From assembly GCA_027886175.1 (NCBI GenBank), contig JAJNNQ010000075.1:59908001-59972000 (forward strand): a DNA stretch of 64,000 bases, written 5' to 3'. The position numbers were made by a program, and so were the translations under genes. How positions within the stretch are numbered: the first letter of the stretch is position 1; the number at the start of each line of letters is the position of its first letter. Of this stretch, positions 47,971 through 60,112 are shown piece by piece. Under the pieces are notes generated by a model. It saw nothing but the letters and a program-made list of their open reading frames with translations. It was not told the DNA's origin and did not search any database. The DNA comes from Phylloscopus collybita. Lineage: Eukaryota > Chordata > Aves > Passeriformes > Phylloscopidae.

Positions 47971-48348
47971 GGTAATGTTTGAGAAGGTTTCATTTGAAAA
48001 CATAGTACTTAGAAGATGTACAATTTAGGTATTGCAGCCATAAAATGCACACAGTGCCTCTTATGTATGATTTATGGTAGAAATGGATGCATGCCTCTAA
48101 TTTAAATGCTTAGTATAGTTTTTATTGGATTTTTAAATTTCTGTATAGGAAAACATGAAATGTAAAAATAGGACTGTTTTTATATTGTGCTTATATAGGC
48201 ACTACCTGTATCAAGATTCTTCTGAAAGGACATTCAATGCTGGTAAGATTTGTGTGCATATATAACCATATCTGCTGGTGTTTTGAAATCCGGAAATTTC
48301 AAATTTTCTTCAAGAATCAACAAGAATTCAACTAACCTAAGAGCATTA

Positions 48349-48350
<2 letters not shown>

Positions 48351-48385
<35 letters not shown>
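48351..48385. repeat. Uninterrupted T35 homopolymer
   Basis: Thirty-five T in a row. The sequence to its right is not one I recognise as a retrocopy, so the origin (poly(A) tail of a minus-strand insertion or slippage) is open. Confidence 0.9.
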
Positions 48386-48386
<1 letters not shown>

Positions 48387-48519
48387 GTACTGTAACAGAA
48401 CAATGTTAATTTAGATGACGTTTCTGCATGTGTTCTTTTCATTTTCTGTATAGAGGACAAAGCTTACTGAGGTGACAGCTTGCATGTGACACTATATTAT
48501 TCAAGATAACAAGAAGGAA

Positions 48520-49075
48520 CCTGTCTGAAAAACTGCAGAAGGACATTATGGAATTGAGTGATGGGCAACTACAACAATGAAATTCAATGCAAATAAACAT
48601 CAAAGAATATGCATAAGAAAAAAAAAATCTTAATTTCACAGACTGAATGACAAACTTTGAACTGACCATCACTCAAGAATAAGATCTCAGTTATGGCAGG
48701 TTTTCCCACAGAAATGCCAGCCCAGTGTTCAGCAGTGGCAAATCAAATGCCATACAATTCACAAAAGAGCAGGAAGACTGAACAGCTTTCATGTCAGGGA
48801 TGGCTAAGTAGGCCTGGAGAGAGAACTGGAGAGCAGACTGTGTAACAGTGGCCTAGATGAGGGCAGGTTGTTTGTTGTCCCTTCCAGTACAAGGACTGGG
48901 GACATCAAGTGACAATATCGGAATCAGGTTCAAAGAAAAAAAAAAAAAGATGGTGTTCTTCAGACCAAAGGTTATCTGAGCCCTTGCCAAAGGATATTGT
49001 GGACAATGAAAGCTTAAATGGGTCAATGAGAGACTGAATAAGTTTATGCAAGAGAGATCAGCTTTATTTCCCTAT
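48520..49075 (+). mobile_element. Old CR1-type LINE fragment
   Basis: The order AATGAAATTCAATGCAAATA, AGAATATGCATAAG, TTTGAACTGACCATCACTCA, CCCAGTGTTCAGCAGTGGCA, then GGACTGGGGACATCAAGTGA and GGATATTGTGGACAATGAAA follows the end of the reverse-transcriptase region and the 3' part of CR1/L3-like elements as I remember them. It is heavily diverged and lacks open frames. Confidence 0.75.
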
Positions 49076-49689
49076 CCTTGTTTAAAGATTTCCTAATGCA
49101 CCTTTTTTTATGTTCTGCCTTTCTTGCTTTCATCGGACCATGACATTCTATTTAAAACGTTCTCATAAGTGCCTTAGAATTTATTTCCAAACAGGAGACT
49201 GACAGAATGGCAGGCTAAATAAATATTTCTCTCTGTAATTATCCTAATTTCTAATAGCTCCATCATATTGCCTGGGAAAAAATGTTGATAGCTGTTCTGT
49301 GAGACCTTGATTGCAAGGAGTATGTCCTTAACTCGACAAAATGTTTATTCACAAGTCAGCAGAAGATACTGTTAGTATAAACAGAAGAAAAATGTGCAAA
49401 TATTTGCAAGAATATAATTGTCAAGTGGTTTCTAACAAATTTAACAGCATGCCTTAGACATAATTAATAAGAGCTGTAGTCTCTATCATGCGCAAAATTA
49501 GTGTGGTTACCACTTATTGTGGCTTAACTCTGCTAATTTTCTTCCCCCGTTTTGCAGGTTGCACCGTGTTTAGATAGGAGTGATGAGAAGAAGCGGAGAC
49601 GCGATTAAATCTGATTTGGTACAACTCCTTTATAACTAAAAGACAAAACAAAAGCCAGAAGCAACCGAACCCCAAACGACAACGCGCGG

Positions 49690-49874
49690 CGGCGCGCGCC
49701 CCCTCAGCACCGGCCCCGGCGCGCGGGGCGGGGGGAGCGCGGCCCGCCATTGGCTCGGAGAAGGGGGCCGGGTCACGTGACCGCCAACGCGCTGCTTATA
49801 GCCGCGCGCCGGGCGCGAGAGGGTGTCTGGGTGAGCGAGCGCGCGCAGTTGGGTCCGTGTGGGAGCGGCCGCCG
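49690..49874 (+). promoter_or_regulatory. GMNN: GMNN promoter and noncoding exon 1
   Basis: GC-rich block with an inverted CCAAT box (ATTGG, 49749-49753), a 12-bp palindrome GGTCACGTGACC (49771-49782, an E-box of the USF/MYC or TFE type) and a CTTATA box at 49795-49800. The noncoding exon ends at 49874, before the donor GTGAGC. The start is probably around 49825. Exon 2 follows a CTGCAG acceptor and begins at 50367. Confidence 0.75.
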
Positions 49875-50374
49875 GTGAGCGGGGCTGGCGGGAGGGAGCG
49901 GGGCGGCGGGCTCGGGGGCGGGAAGGACGAGAAGGGACTGCCCTCCGTCTCGGTAGAGCCGCCGCCACCGGTGGCCGGGTGGGGCAGCAAGCTTCCATGG
50001 CCGAGTTTAGGTGTTGGCGGGCTCCTGCCTCGCTCTTCCCCATTGGCCGCGGCGGCGCGCGGGGCGGGAGGAGCTCTGCCTGGCGGGAGCGGGGCCGCGG
50101 TTCGCTGTGGGTCCGTGTCCGGTTCCCCCACAGTTTGGGTGTGCGCCTGGGACACCCCCAGCCCTGCGGGAAGGGCGCTGTGGCCGCTCGTGGCTCGGGT
50201 GCAGCCTCAGGCCCTGGAGCAGCCCACTGACCACGGCGTGCATGGCTGGCCCCTTATGGCTGCCATGAAAGCTGATAACCCGAAGTCGTAATGTTCTTTA
50301 ACTAGTGTTTCCTGGACTTTAGGAGTAGACGGATGCTGTACTAATTTTGCTGTTTTTCTGCTGCAGCTGATCTT

Positions 50375-53300
50375 ATGAATTCCAAAATGAAACAGAAACT
50401 GACTGCAGAAAAGTCCTCAGGATCTTTGCAGGTATAGGCATTAAAGCCTTGATGCTAGTACCTCTGTCTGACAAGCTTCTCTGTCCACTGAAGGAATATA
50501 AAGGGATCTGTTGCAATATGCTTCCACCTGGCTTATGTCCATTTGGCTTGAGTAACCTCCTGGCAGACAGTGTGGCTTGGGAACATGCTGTCCTGCTTGG
50601 GCATATGTGCTTATGACTACGTTTTTTCCTGTTGCTCAGCAAGTCTTTTTTACTTTGACACTGAGCTTATTGTCTCTCCGTTTAATTTTTCAGAGTTGAT
50701 TTGTCCTGACTATGTGCCTTTGCTTACTGAATCTGTCTGGCTTATGCCTAGGGGTTGTAGAGTAGGTTTTGTAGGCTGTTCTTTATGAGTGGGAACTTGC
50801 ATCTGTCTTGTGTTAAACATGTTTTAACTGAAGTATTCAAGCAGGCAGTTCACTTTAGTCTAAAGTCACCCTCATGAATCATAGTTGCCTTGGAATTGGT
50901 GGAAATGCTTAAACAATTCAGGTTTTTAAGAGTTAACTGATTAGGTACAAACCTTAGTAACTTTTCTTGGTAAATCTTTTCATGCAGGCCCTAATCAGAA
51001 TAGTACAATACTGTATATAATAGAGCAGTAGCTCTTGCATTATGAGGCATAGTGGCTGGAATGAAAACTTCAGGTATTAATGAAAATTGCCAATTGATAG
51101 CTCTGATTTATGACAATCTTGCCCCATAGTGTCTCTAGGGTATAAATTGCTCAGTGTGGCTTTTTGCACTTTCAGTGTGTTAACTTGAGTATTGGCCAGT
51201 AATTTCTTGGCAGAGTGTACCTAACTCTAATCCTAAGTAGCAGCAAGCAGTGTCTGACACACGGTGTGATTCTTGTTCCCACAGCAGTTAATGTTTGTCC
51301 TTTAGTGGAACAGTAGGATAATTGGTGGCAGAAACTACCGTGGGAAAGGCGAGCTCTTGTCCTCTGAAGTACGGTGTGAATCGGTGACTTTCTCACGCTG
51401 GTGTGGCATTGTGTCCTGGCTGTTCTTGCTTGGTTGTCTGCCATTGTTTGCTATCCCGTGGTGGCAGTGTAACCAACCCAATCAGAAAGCTTTGATGCAG
51501 GAAAGAGGTATTTATGCATGATAGGAAAGGTGATAAACATACTGGTTAGACAAAACAATAGCCTATCTGGATCGAAGCAAGGAAGCTTTTGATCCATTTT
51601 AATGGATAATCAAAGTAACACATCTATTTAAATGAACACTGCTTGATGGTGTGTTCACAGGTTACAAAAACAGTTATGGCCTGAAGTGATGTGCCTTTAC
51701 CCCACCTAACCTTGCAACTGCAATCACTTCTGTCCCTGTCCCCAAGAGTCTGAGACTGCTGCTCTCAAAGTCAAGTTTAAGAGCTAAAGTCACTGGCCTT
51801 GAAATCAGAGTATTTCTGCTTAAATTCCTTTTTGAAAGGTAAACATTTCCTAAGAGGCAGGGATTGATCATAGCTTCATGTGATTAAGATCTATCTCTAC
51901 TATAAATAAGTTGCTCCCCTTCCTTACAAAAGCCTTAATATAGGCTACATGTCATGTTTTTTTTGTCTTGAAAAGGTGAATTGTGTGTTACCTTAATGGA
52001 AGCAGGATGGATAAGTAATTTTCAGTTTGTGTAAAGAAGAGTGGCTACTGTCTGAACCATCTTTGTCTTTTCAGAAGTACCTCACAGATACCACATGCAG
52101 TGCTGCCCCAAGACAGACTCTTAAAATGATTCAGCCTTCAGCAGCAGGTAGCCTGGTTGGCAGACGTAATGAGGTAGGAACTGAAAGATAATCTGTAGAT
52201 ATGGAATCATTTCTAGTCATAGTGAAATGCTTTTGAGCTTTTAACTGAAAACTAATATATTTGAAAAAAGTATAATGTGCTAACTAGTATGACACAACTT
52301 AAGATTTCTGTTGTTCTAGTAATAAACATTATTAAGACCTAGCAGTTTCTGAGCTCTTTGGGTATTAAGGAAGATGTCTAAACTAGAACTATAATGTAAA
52401 GAAAGCAGGAATTAAAGAGACTTGCTTGCAGGCTTAGAAGTTTGTATTTTTGTGAAGGCTGAGATGTTGCTCTAAACTTAAACCCACTTATGTTTATGCA
52501 GAAGAACTCTTCAGTCAGAAGGAAACTCTGGAATAACAAATTTGCCTCAAAGGTTTGTAAAGCTGAGGTGTCTGTGGATAAGGAGCAAGAAAACGAGAAT
52601 GATGTCATTCAAGCTGAAGATCTCATGACGAAAGGTGTGTGCTAATTCCTGAAATGTTTTCTTGCACTGTAAAAGCTATGCTGCTGTTGGACTACTACTT
52701 GAAATGTATTTCCCTTGTCATTCAGATAAGGGCTTTGTGGGTTTTTCCTAATGTCTAGCAGGAGCTGCTGATGCTTATCCTCTGTATTAAATATAGATGT
52801 TTAGTATTTAAGAATGAGTTCATGATAATCAGAAGCTGAGAAGCACTGTGTGTGGCAGTGTGAAGGAGTCTTGTAGTTTGTTATTTTGGCTGGGCTGTAA
52901 GTTTTCCAGTGACTAATAATTAAGTTGAAATGAACACCTGTTCTGGCACTGTGTTGTGTGTGCAGTGTCTCAGAACCATTATGCCCAGTGTGGACAGTGA
53001 CTTGGAAGTGACACTTCTGTCTTCCACAAAGTGCACGTTAAGAGCAGCATTTGCAAATGTGGCCATTTTGCAGAGCCTGCTGCCATGCTTGAAGCAGCTT
53101 CCTGAATGCACTGTACAGCCATTAATGCAGGGTCAGATCTGTTTCCTCTAAGCTTGTGTCACTAGTTGTAGTTCCACAGTTACTAATCTTTGAAAACACT
53201 ATACCGAGTGAGTCCTTAGTATCACAGCTCACAGAATGCTTGTATGCAAGTTAGATAGATGTCTTAAGGTGCTCTTAAGAAGCAAGTCTTACCACAGACT

Positions 53301-54961
53301 TACTGTAGCCTCTAACCTCAGGAAGTCCTTCATCTCAGTATTGGAAAGAAGTAGCTGAAGAAAGGAGGAAGGCTCTCTATGAAGTGCTTCAAGAAAATGA
53401 GAAGGTAGCTACTCAAAGATACTTAACTGCTTCATGACTGGCTATTGTCTTCCTCTTCTAACATTTTGTTATTTCAACTCAGTTGCACAAAGAAATCGAG
53501 CAGAAGGATGGTGAAATTGCCCGCCTAAAAGAAGAAAATGAAGAGCTCATGTCCCTTGCTGAGCATGTACATTATATGACCAGTGTGATTGAGGTATTTA
53601 AAGCAATTTTTAGTTAGTGTTGTAGAACAAAAAAGTGAGAAATCAGCCAAGTTATTTAAAATGAATCATGACTTCTGTTATATGTGCTCTCATGATTCTT
53701 GATTTTAAATTGCTCTCTGACTTGTTCCCTGCAAGGTTGCTCTAATTCCAGAGTCATAAAGCTCCTTCTAGGGGATGAATTTTTCCCATCTTAGAACCTA
53801 CAGGAGTAATGACAGTACTAAGATGGATGTTTTCTGAAGGAGGGATTCAGCCTACTCTCTTAACAGAACAAGATTAGCATGTTGGAGATTGTAATAAGGG
53901 AAGGAAGAGTTGATGTTTCACTTTTTTGGGATTGCTTAAATTCATGTGTTTAATAGGTTGGTACTGGCTGTTTCCTTTGAGAAACTAAACTTGGAACAGA
54001 GTCACAAAGTAGGGTGGTGAGAGGGAGCATTATGGACTTTTAAAGTCAAGGTTTTCTTGTCGAGGCAGTGCCAGCTTCATGGCCCAAAAAGGGCTGCACA
54101 CAAAGTCTGGGGTTCATAAACTGGTAAATTTCCTAACAGCTAGCTCCCTCTGACAATTCCTTGGGGCAAGTAATTGTGTCACTGTTTGCATTGTTTGTAA
54201 GAGCCTCTGAAGCTGTGATAAATACATAGATAGCTGTGGAACCTAATGTTCTGGCTTTCAGGTTGTTTTTGCAGGAATTAAGCTGGGATATGAAGCTGAG
54301 TGCCTGACAAATCTAGGTTGATCCAAGTGCTAGAGACTGCTGGATCTTAAAGTTCATCTAGACTTAATGTAGCTTCATTATCTGTAACTAAAAATGGAGT
54401 AAATTGGTTGCAAAGTAATTTTTCTAAAGCAGAGCCTATATGGTACTATGGTAAATACTTAACTTGGGAACCAGTTTCCCATATTTTAGGTTGCCTGAGA
54501 TAAACAGTTCTTCCTACTGTAGAAATGAAGAAAAACTTAACAGTCAACAAAGCAGATGTGGTGTGCCAGTCAAGGGCTAGCAATGTGAGTTGAAGTTGTG
54601 TCTTAAGATATTTGTAACTGAGGAATGTTTTGATTATATCAACAACCTCCAAATGAAGGTAATTAGTTTGCTTAATTAAATATGCAGCGTCTTATTTCAC
54701 TATTTCATAGTGACTGAGAAGAAAAAGTATTAAATTCACTGTCTTGTTTCTTTATAGAGACTAACTGGGCAAGCACCTGACAGCCTGGAGACACCGGAGA
54801 GTCTGGCTCTAGAGGAATCCAGACAGGAAAATGAAGAGCATAACTGTGGAGATGAGGCAGACAGCCCTTTGGAAGAAGAGCAGTCACAAGTATTGTCTGG
54901 CTTAAGGGAGAATAGCTCAGATCTTCCTTCAAAGGAGGCAAGCCATTTGCAACTGGAATGA
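50375..54961 (+). CDS. GMNN: GMNN, geminin (6 coding exons, 228 aa)
   Basis: Binds CDT1 and blocks MCM loading, preventing re-replication; also binds chromatin and homeobox regulators. Nuclear, degraded by APC/C. Coding exons 50375-50431, 52075-52173, 52502-52634, 53322-53404, 53483-53593 and 54758-54961, all with GT-AG junctions and consistent phase. The start MNSKMKQK matches human MNPSMKQK. The destruction box RQTL is at residues 32-35, followed by KMIQPSA as in human. The CDT1-binding segment [18 protein letters not shown] is at about 99-117. A coiled coil with leucine heptads spans about 118-165 (ENEKLHKEIEQ to MTSVIERL). The C-tail is acidic and poorly conserved, as expected. It is 228 residues against 209 in human; the extra length lies mostly in the exon 3/4 linker and C-tail. 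Looks intact. Confidence 0.95.
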
Positions 54962-55240
54962 CAACCTTGAAATAGGCTTATGTACCAGGCTTTTAATTGC
55001 AGACTTCCTCTTGAAAGGGTGTACTAAACCTCAGGTACAGAAACTCTTGTGGGAACATTACAGATGTTGGTTTTTTTAACTGGAATTATGTAGCAGTGGG
55101 AGAAGTATCTGAAAACTGCATGGAGAATTTGCTACAGGCTGCATATAGTTGGTTGTATGGAACACAAATACTGTGTATTTCAACTGTTGTGTAAATATCT
55201 TTCTTATCAGTTGGTCTGACATGATAAATGAAAATTGATA

Positions 55241-55246
55241 AATAAA
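55241..55246 (+). terminator. GMNN: GMNN polyadenylation signal
   Basis: AATAAA 280 bases past the stop codon, in an AT-rich context. The 3' UTR is about 54962-55262. Confidence 0.85.
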
Positions 55247-55264
55247 TCTTTGCATTACCAAAAC

Positions 55265-58200
55265 AGCCTCTTAATTGCCAGCAGAGGGACTAATCCTAGG
55301 TTTAAATCAATTATGACTACTGTAGATGGAATATTTTGAGTTTTTTGGGGGAATGCCTGGGCAGTTTTTAACTTTATGGATTTGCAGAATTGTAGAGAAC
55401 AAAGTTGCTTTTCTGGTGGGTAGAGCAGGGGGAAAAGGCAAAAATTTGTGTGCTGTTGGTGAGGTTTCAGAAAGTCAAGACTGGGTAATAAGAGTCAAAA
55501 TCTAAAGGACAGTTAGATTTAGGATTTTCAGGTTTTTTTTAATTAATTTCCTCTGCCTTCTAAGGAAACATTTTGCAAGCTGTGTAATGAGAGCTTAAAT
55601 AGAAAATACTAGAGCATTTCTTTTAGTAATAACTTTTATTGGATTATGAAAAGAAGGTGGTGTGTTCTTGGTCCCAGTAGTAGCTGTGCTGAAAACTAGG
55701 TGGAGACAAAGCAGCCTATACTTCAGAGCTCTGAAAAGGAAAGGTACTGCTCTGGTATTTAGCAAGAGATGAGACACCCTTTTACCAAGGTACTTGGGTT
55801 CTGAAAGGTTTGCAGGAATGGAAGGTGGTCTTTAAAACCTTGAGCACCTTTTCTGGCATCTGCATGGGGTGTGATGGAGCAGGAGAGTAAGTTGGACACG
55901 GATTTTGGGTGGAGCCATCACTGTTAAAACCTCTCCTTCGAAGACCTCTTCTAAGGAGAGGTTTTAACAGTGGCGGCTCCACCCAAATCTTGGGTGGAGT
56001 TTAAAGTTGAGTGGCTTTCAGGAGGGAGAAGTGATTAGAAGGATCCTGGTTCCTGGATCTATCTGGCCTTGCCAAAGATGGTTGCTTCAGAGTAGGTGTG
56101 AATGACTCTGGAGCTGTCAGATTGGCACCTTTATATTCCCTCTGTTTTACTTTTTGTGGCTGTTGGTAAGTTAACAGATGTTTTACAACTGATTTCAGTT
56201 GTGATATCCAGGAAATGTCAGAAGCCATTGTAGGAGGTAATACTCCTGGCTGCTATTTTACCTCAAGCACGTTTAACTAGAAAATGAGGCATCACAATTT
56301 CTTGTCGATTTTGTAAACCCAAGGTTATATCTAACAATGTGTGCTCCAGAGGGTGCTTAGATGTATTCCTTTCCATCACAGTGCTGAAAAGGTGATAAAG
56401 GTGTGTCCTTTATCTTGCACTGATGCTGTCTTGAAGAAAAAAAACAAAATTGGGTGCTGGGCAAATGCTTTGTAAAGCAGTCTTGGTTTTCTGTTAAGAA
56501 GTGGATGAGCTGTCAAGTGACTTAGACCTCTCCTATCTCAGATTCTAAGCAGCTTTCATAACAAAGTAGTTCAACATTACTAAATAAGAAAGCATAAATT
56601 TCATTTTGCTATAATTGGTTTTTGCAGTTCAGTTTAGTTTTTCATTGTTAACTGCAATTTTTTTTAGAGGTGGCTTTATTTTTAAAAATCAGGACTATTG
56701 CATTTGCAGAGGCTGTAGAAGGGAGGAAAGGGCTGTGGCATAACTAGCAGACCAAAATGAGACTGCAAGTGCAACTCTTCCACTGTTTCACTTCCTGCTC
56801 TGTGAACTGCTGGAGTACAGGTGTTCTTGTGGAAACAGAATTGCCAGAAAGACAAATCCAGTTTATATGCAGTGTCTGTGTTTCTTCAGGTTGATCAAGG
56901 AGAATGCTTATTAGGTTTAAATCTTAAAAGGTTTAAAACTTTTTCTAGATTGGTTTTATTTAAATAAAGGATGTGACAGTCCCTTGGTATGCTGGATCCT
57001 TCTGTTGAAATAGACTGTGTACAAATAAATCGTGGAAGTTCTGCAAGTATGCTGATGGATGCATAGCAGCATTTGGCCCACTTGTAACAGTAAATTTTTA
57101 CATCAAAAAGGCATGTGCCACTCAGTAATAGCTACTAATGTTTTCAAAGACTACTGTGGGATTAAGTGCTGTTTGTTAGCAGTTTGCTGTATAAACTGAA
57201 AAAAACTGATGCAGGAGGAGGCCAGGTGTGAGAGCCAGACTGCCATAGTCATCAAGCCTATGTACATGTTTTGTCACAGATGCATTGAACCTTGATCAAA
57301 CACTGGCTATGCCTGTTGTATCAGACATTAATATACAGAAATGCTCTCGGCAGCTTTAGGATGCTGCAATAATTGTTGTTTAAAGATGTTCTACAAGGAT
57401 TTGGTTTGTTTATTGTTATGAAGATTCCTGAGTACTTTTTTTGAACATGCATGCAGTAACACTGTGCTACATATTAAGTCTAGGAACTTTGTATATATGT
57501 GCTAATGGCTTGCCAAAGGTATAGATATACAGAGACTTTTGTGGTTAGTTCTCTTACAACCATCTGAAATTTTAACTATACAGGAAAACTCATTTATCAC
57601 TGGAGCATAGCTAAGTAGCAGCTGAAAATCAGCATCACTGAAGACAACCTTTATATCCAGCTGAATTAGAGAGAACGTTCTAGGTAGCACAATAAAATTA
57701 CCAGTTCTGGAACCTAAGTACTGAATGTGATTCTTTCCAAGAAGTCAAATGCATTTGTGCTACCAGCACATTGGCTCCTTTGCCCTGCAGAGGGTACAGA
57801 CACAATCTTGTCTGTCACTGAGGCAGGCTCAGGCTGTGTGGAAGTGGGATGTACCTACAGTGTCCTAGCACTTCTCCCACAAAATGTGCATGTCTGAACA
57901 GGGCTGAATTTCAGCCATGCAAGAGGGAAGAGTGGCGAGGTGGGACACTTTTGTGTGTGTCAGATGTTTTAAGAATAAGCAGCTGTGCAGGGACAAGCAA
58001 ACCATGGGGCAGGCTTGAGTGTTTGTGTGAGGAAGAACTCATAACTGGTTTACACTAAAAAATGTTATTTTTGCTAAACACCCATTGTACTTAAGACAAC
58101 GTGTGGAGAAATTAATTAGACCATAATAGCTACTTGTTTGGGCAGCTGAAACTTACCTGGTTTTTGGTAGTGAATTGCTTACGTGAGGACCTGCAGCATT

Positions 58201-59880
58201 GTCCTGTGTTGTAGCTTATGGTGTGGCCTCTGCATAAATAATAAAGTTAGTCATAAGTTATTTTTTTCTAAGAATGTGTGATGCATATTCATTTACTTTC
58301 CCTCAAGGGCCATCTCAGGTTGTTTTCAGAACTGGATTTGAGAATTTAATAAGAAGGTGTGCAAACTTTGCCAAGGCTGTGCTTTTCCAGCACTCTAATG
58401 TTCTTAAGACTGAATTGCATTGGTTTTTTTTTCAGCAGAAATCAATGGGTTTTTTCAGCAGAAAATGTTTATTGTGTTATTCATTTATCTCTCGATTCTT
58501 GTAATAACACAGGACAGTTCAGAAACTGATAATGGTGGAACCTTAATTTGGTGCTGTTTGTTGAACTGCTGGCAACTGCCTGTAGAGAAATGTGATCAGA
58601 GGACACATCTATCCTACCCTGGGGGCACTGCAGCCATTTGAAGCTGTGTGCTGTGGATCCTCTCCTCTGGACAATCCCACTGCAAAGCAGGAAGCCATAC
58701 TTAAGATACAGTCTTTGGCAGTTGTATTGACTCCTAATTTTGAAGTCCCCATTAATCTGTGTGTCACAGACTGCAGGATAGGGTGAAGCTCTAGGTGATA
58801 ACTTTTCTGAAGGTCTGGTGGATACGACAGCCTTGCCCAGCAGCAGTGTGGAGCTGGGCAGCCTCACGTGCTGCTGCTGTAGCTACAGCAGTGCAGGGGT
58901 GCTGTAGGTTTCTATTTATGGGGCCAAATGCTGAGACAGTGACAGCATGGCAGGGGTAGTAAAAGCCACCACAGCATAAGGGAAGGGTACCTTTACCACC
59001 CAACAAACCCCAATGCACTTCTAGCGAGCTGCCATCTCTTCCATCTGCACTGCTGCTGAGCACCTTTGGTATGGGAACTTCTTCCTAACACACTTTCCTG
59101 GGGTGGCCCTGACCTTTAAATTTGTCCAAGTGAGCCTGCTGCAGCCCTAAGAGCTTTTGTAATTACTGCCTGCTGCTTCCTTCTTTGCCAGTCAGTAAAC
59201 ACGAGCCTTGTGATGCCACCTCTGTGTGTCTGGTTTTTCCTACTCCACAAAGGAGTGCCAGGAAAAGGCAGCACTGGCAGCTCTGCAAGCATGAAAATCT
59301 AAGAGGCAAATAAATGGTTTGGGTGTTTTTATTTGCCTGCGGGTTTTGGAAGCTTTAAGGCCTGTCCACTTTGTCAGGGCTGTCATGAATGCTGTTAGAG
59401 GATGGTTATTGGTGTAGTTAAGTTTTCTAAAACAGCATTAATGCTCCAGGTGAAACTTAGCCTCTATACATCTGTGTCCCAGGTTCAAGCTTGTCTGTCT
59501 CGGACACCATAACAGGAATTAAGTTTGATGTAACTGCTCATACTAAAATTCCTGTGCATTTCCTCCATGACTAGTCAGAGCACCATTTGCTCCTTCCTAT
59601 CTGGCTCTTTTGAACTGAATGCATGATTTCAATGGTTGTAATGGTGTAGCAGATCAACTTTAGACTAATAAACTTCTCAAAGGGAGGCTTTAAACGATGA
59701 GATGAGATGAGATGCACCCTCCATGCGATGCAATACCCTCTGTATGTGAGCTGCCCCCTGTTCTCTGCAGCTTTGGCTCCCTGCTCCATAGGCAGCTCTA
59801 CATTCCCCAAGGTGTGTGCTGTAAGCTTAAATGTTTGAAAAGGGAAAATGAAGGAATGTCTTCTGTCTGAGGAGAGTCTG
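55265..59880. other. Intergenic region between GMNN and RIPOR2 (tail to tail)
   Basis: No coding exon supported on the + strand. The main structure is the palindrome at 55904-55987. Minor items are a 16-bp tandem TTTTTTCAGCAGAAA repeat near 58427-58462 and a GATGAGATGAGATGAGATGC run near 59696. Confidence 0.5.
55904..55987. ncRNA. 84-bp near-perfect palindrome / hairpin, candidate small-RNA precursor
   Basis: Positions 55904-55938 pair with 55953-55987. There are 35 facing positions, all paired except one A/C mismatch (55917/55974), including one U-G wobble (55918/55973). The centre can close further: GAAG (55940-55943) with CTTC (55948-55951) around ACCT. The arms carry GGTGGAGCC and TTAAAACCTCTCC. 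A further copy of TTGGGTGGAG follows at 55990-55999. It lies 640 bp past the GMNN polyadenylation signal. The pairing is certain; transcription as a miRNA or other RNA is only a possibility. A mutational fold-back or a foldback transposon remnant is equally plausible. Confidence 0.4.
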
Positions 59881-59883
59881 TCT

Positions 59884-60088
59884 TCACAGAAGGGAGGAGT
59901 AATCAATGCAAGTTTGGTAACACTCCTGGAGCCTCTCCAGCACATTTTCTGGTAGTCCCTGTGGAGCCTTTCTTAGTAGGTATCTTAAATGATACACAAA
60001 ACTGGCTTGCTCTGAACTTAAACTATGAGCCTGATAGTGAAGAGGCTGCTGATGGAAAGAGTGGCTATACATACGGACTGATGTGCTT
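59884..60088 (-). pseudogene. Protein-like minus-strand stretch, possible terminal exon of an unidentified gene
   Basis: After an acceptor-like TTTTTTAATTACTAAG (ending 60089), an open frame runs to a TGA at 59884-59886. It contains helix-rich, plausible protein (FVYHLRYLLRKAPQGLPEN, then LERLQECYQTC, ending DYSSLL). I do not recognise the family from sequence. In mammals a small armadillo-like gene, ARMH2, lies between GMNN and RIPOR2 on the RIPOR2 strand, so it is a positional candidate. Against it, a polyadenylation signal at 60107-60112 lies just upstream on the same strand, and no joined gene could be built. It may be a functional exon, a remnant or chance. Confidence 0.3.
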
Positions 60089-60106
60089 AGTAATTAAAAA
60101 ATAATC

Positions 60107-60112
60107 TTTATT
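60107..60112 (-). terminator. RIPOR2: Candidate RIPOR2 polyadenylation signal
   Basis: TTTATT on the + strand (AATAAA in the transcript), about 1.5 kb after the RIPOR2 stop. If used, the 3' UTR is about 60090-61619. The interval is AT-rich and otherwise featureless apart from the protein-like stretch at 61389-61571. Confidence 0.4.

Larger units (their letters stand above)
41520..49680. other. Intergenic region between C6orf62 and GMNN (divergent)
   Basis: No protein-coding exon supported. It contains a pyrimidine tract, a second small CpG patch, a local AT-rich duplication, a solo LTR and a CR1 fragment, all listed separately. A strong minus-strand splice donor (CCG|GTGAGT, exon end 42230) hints at an extra upstream C6orf62 first exon. 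Confidence 0.5.

Noticed and set aside
49514..50291. Minus- and plus-strand open frames around GMNN exon 1
   Set aside because: CpG-island composition effects. The GMNN start codon is clearly in exon 2 at 50375.
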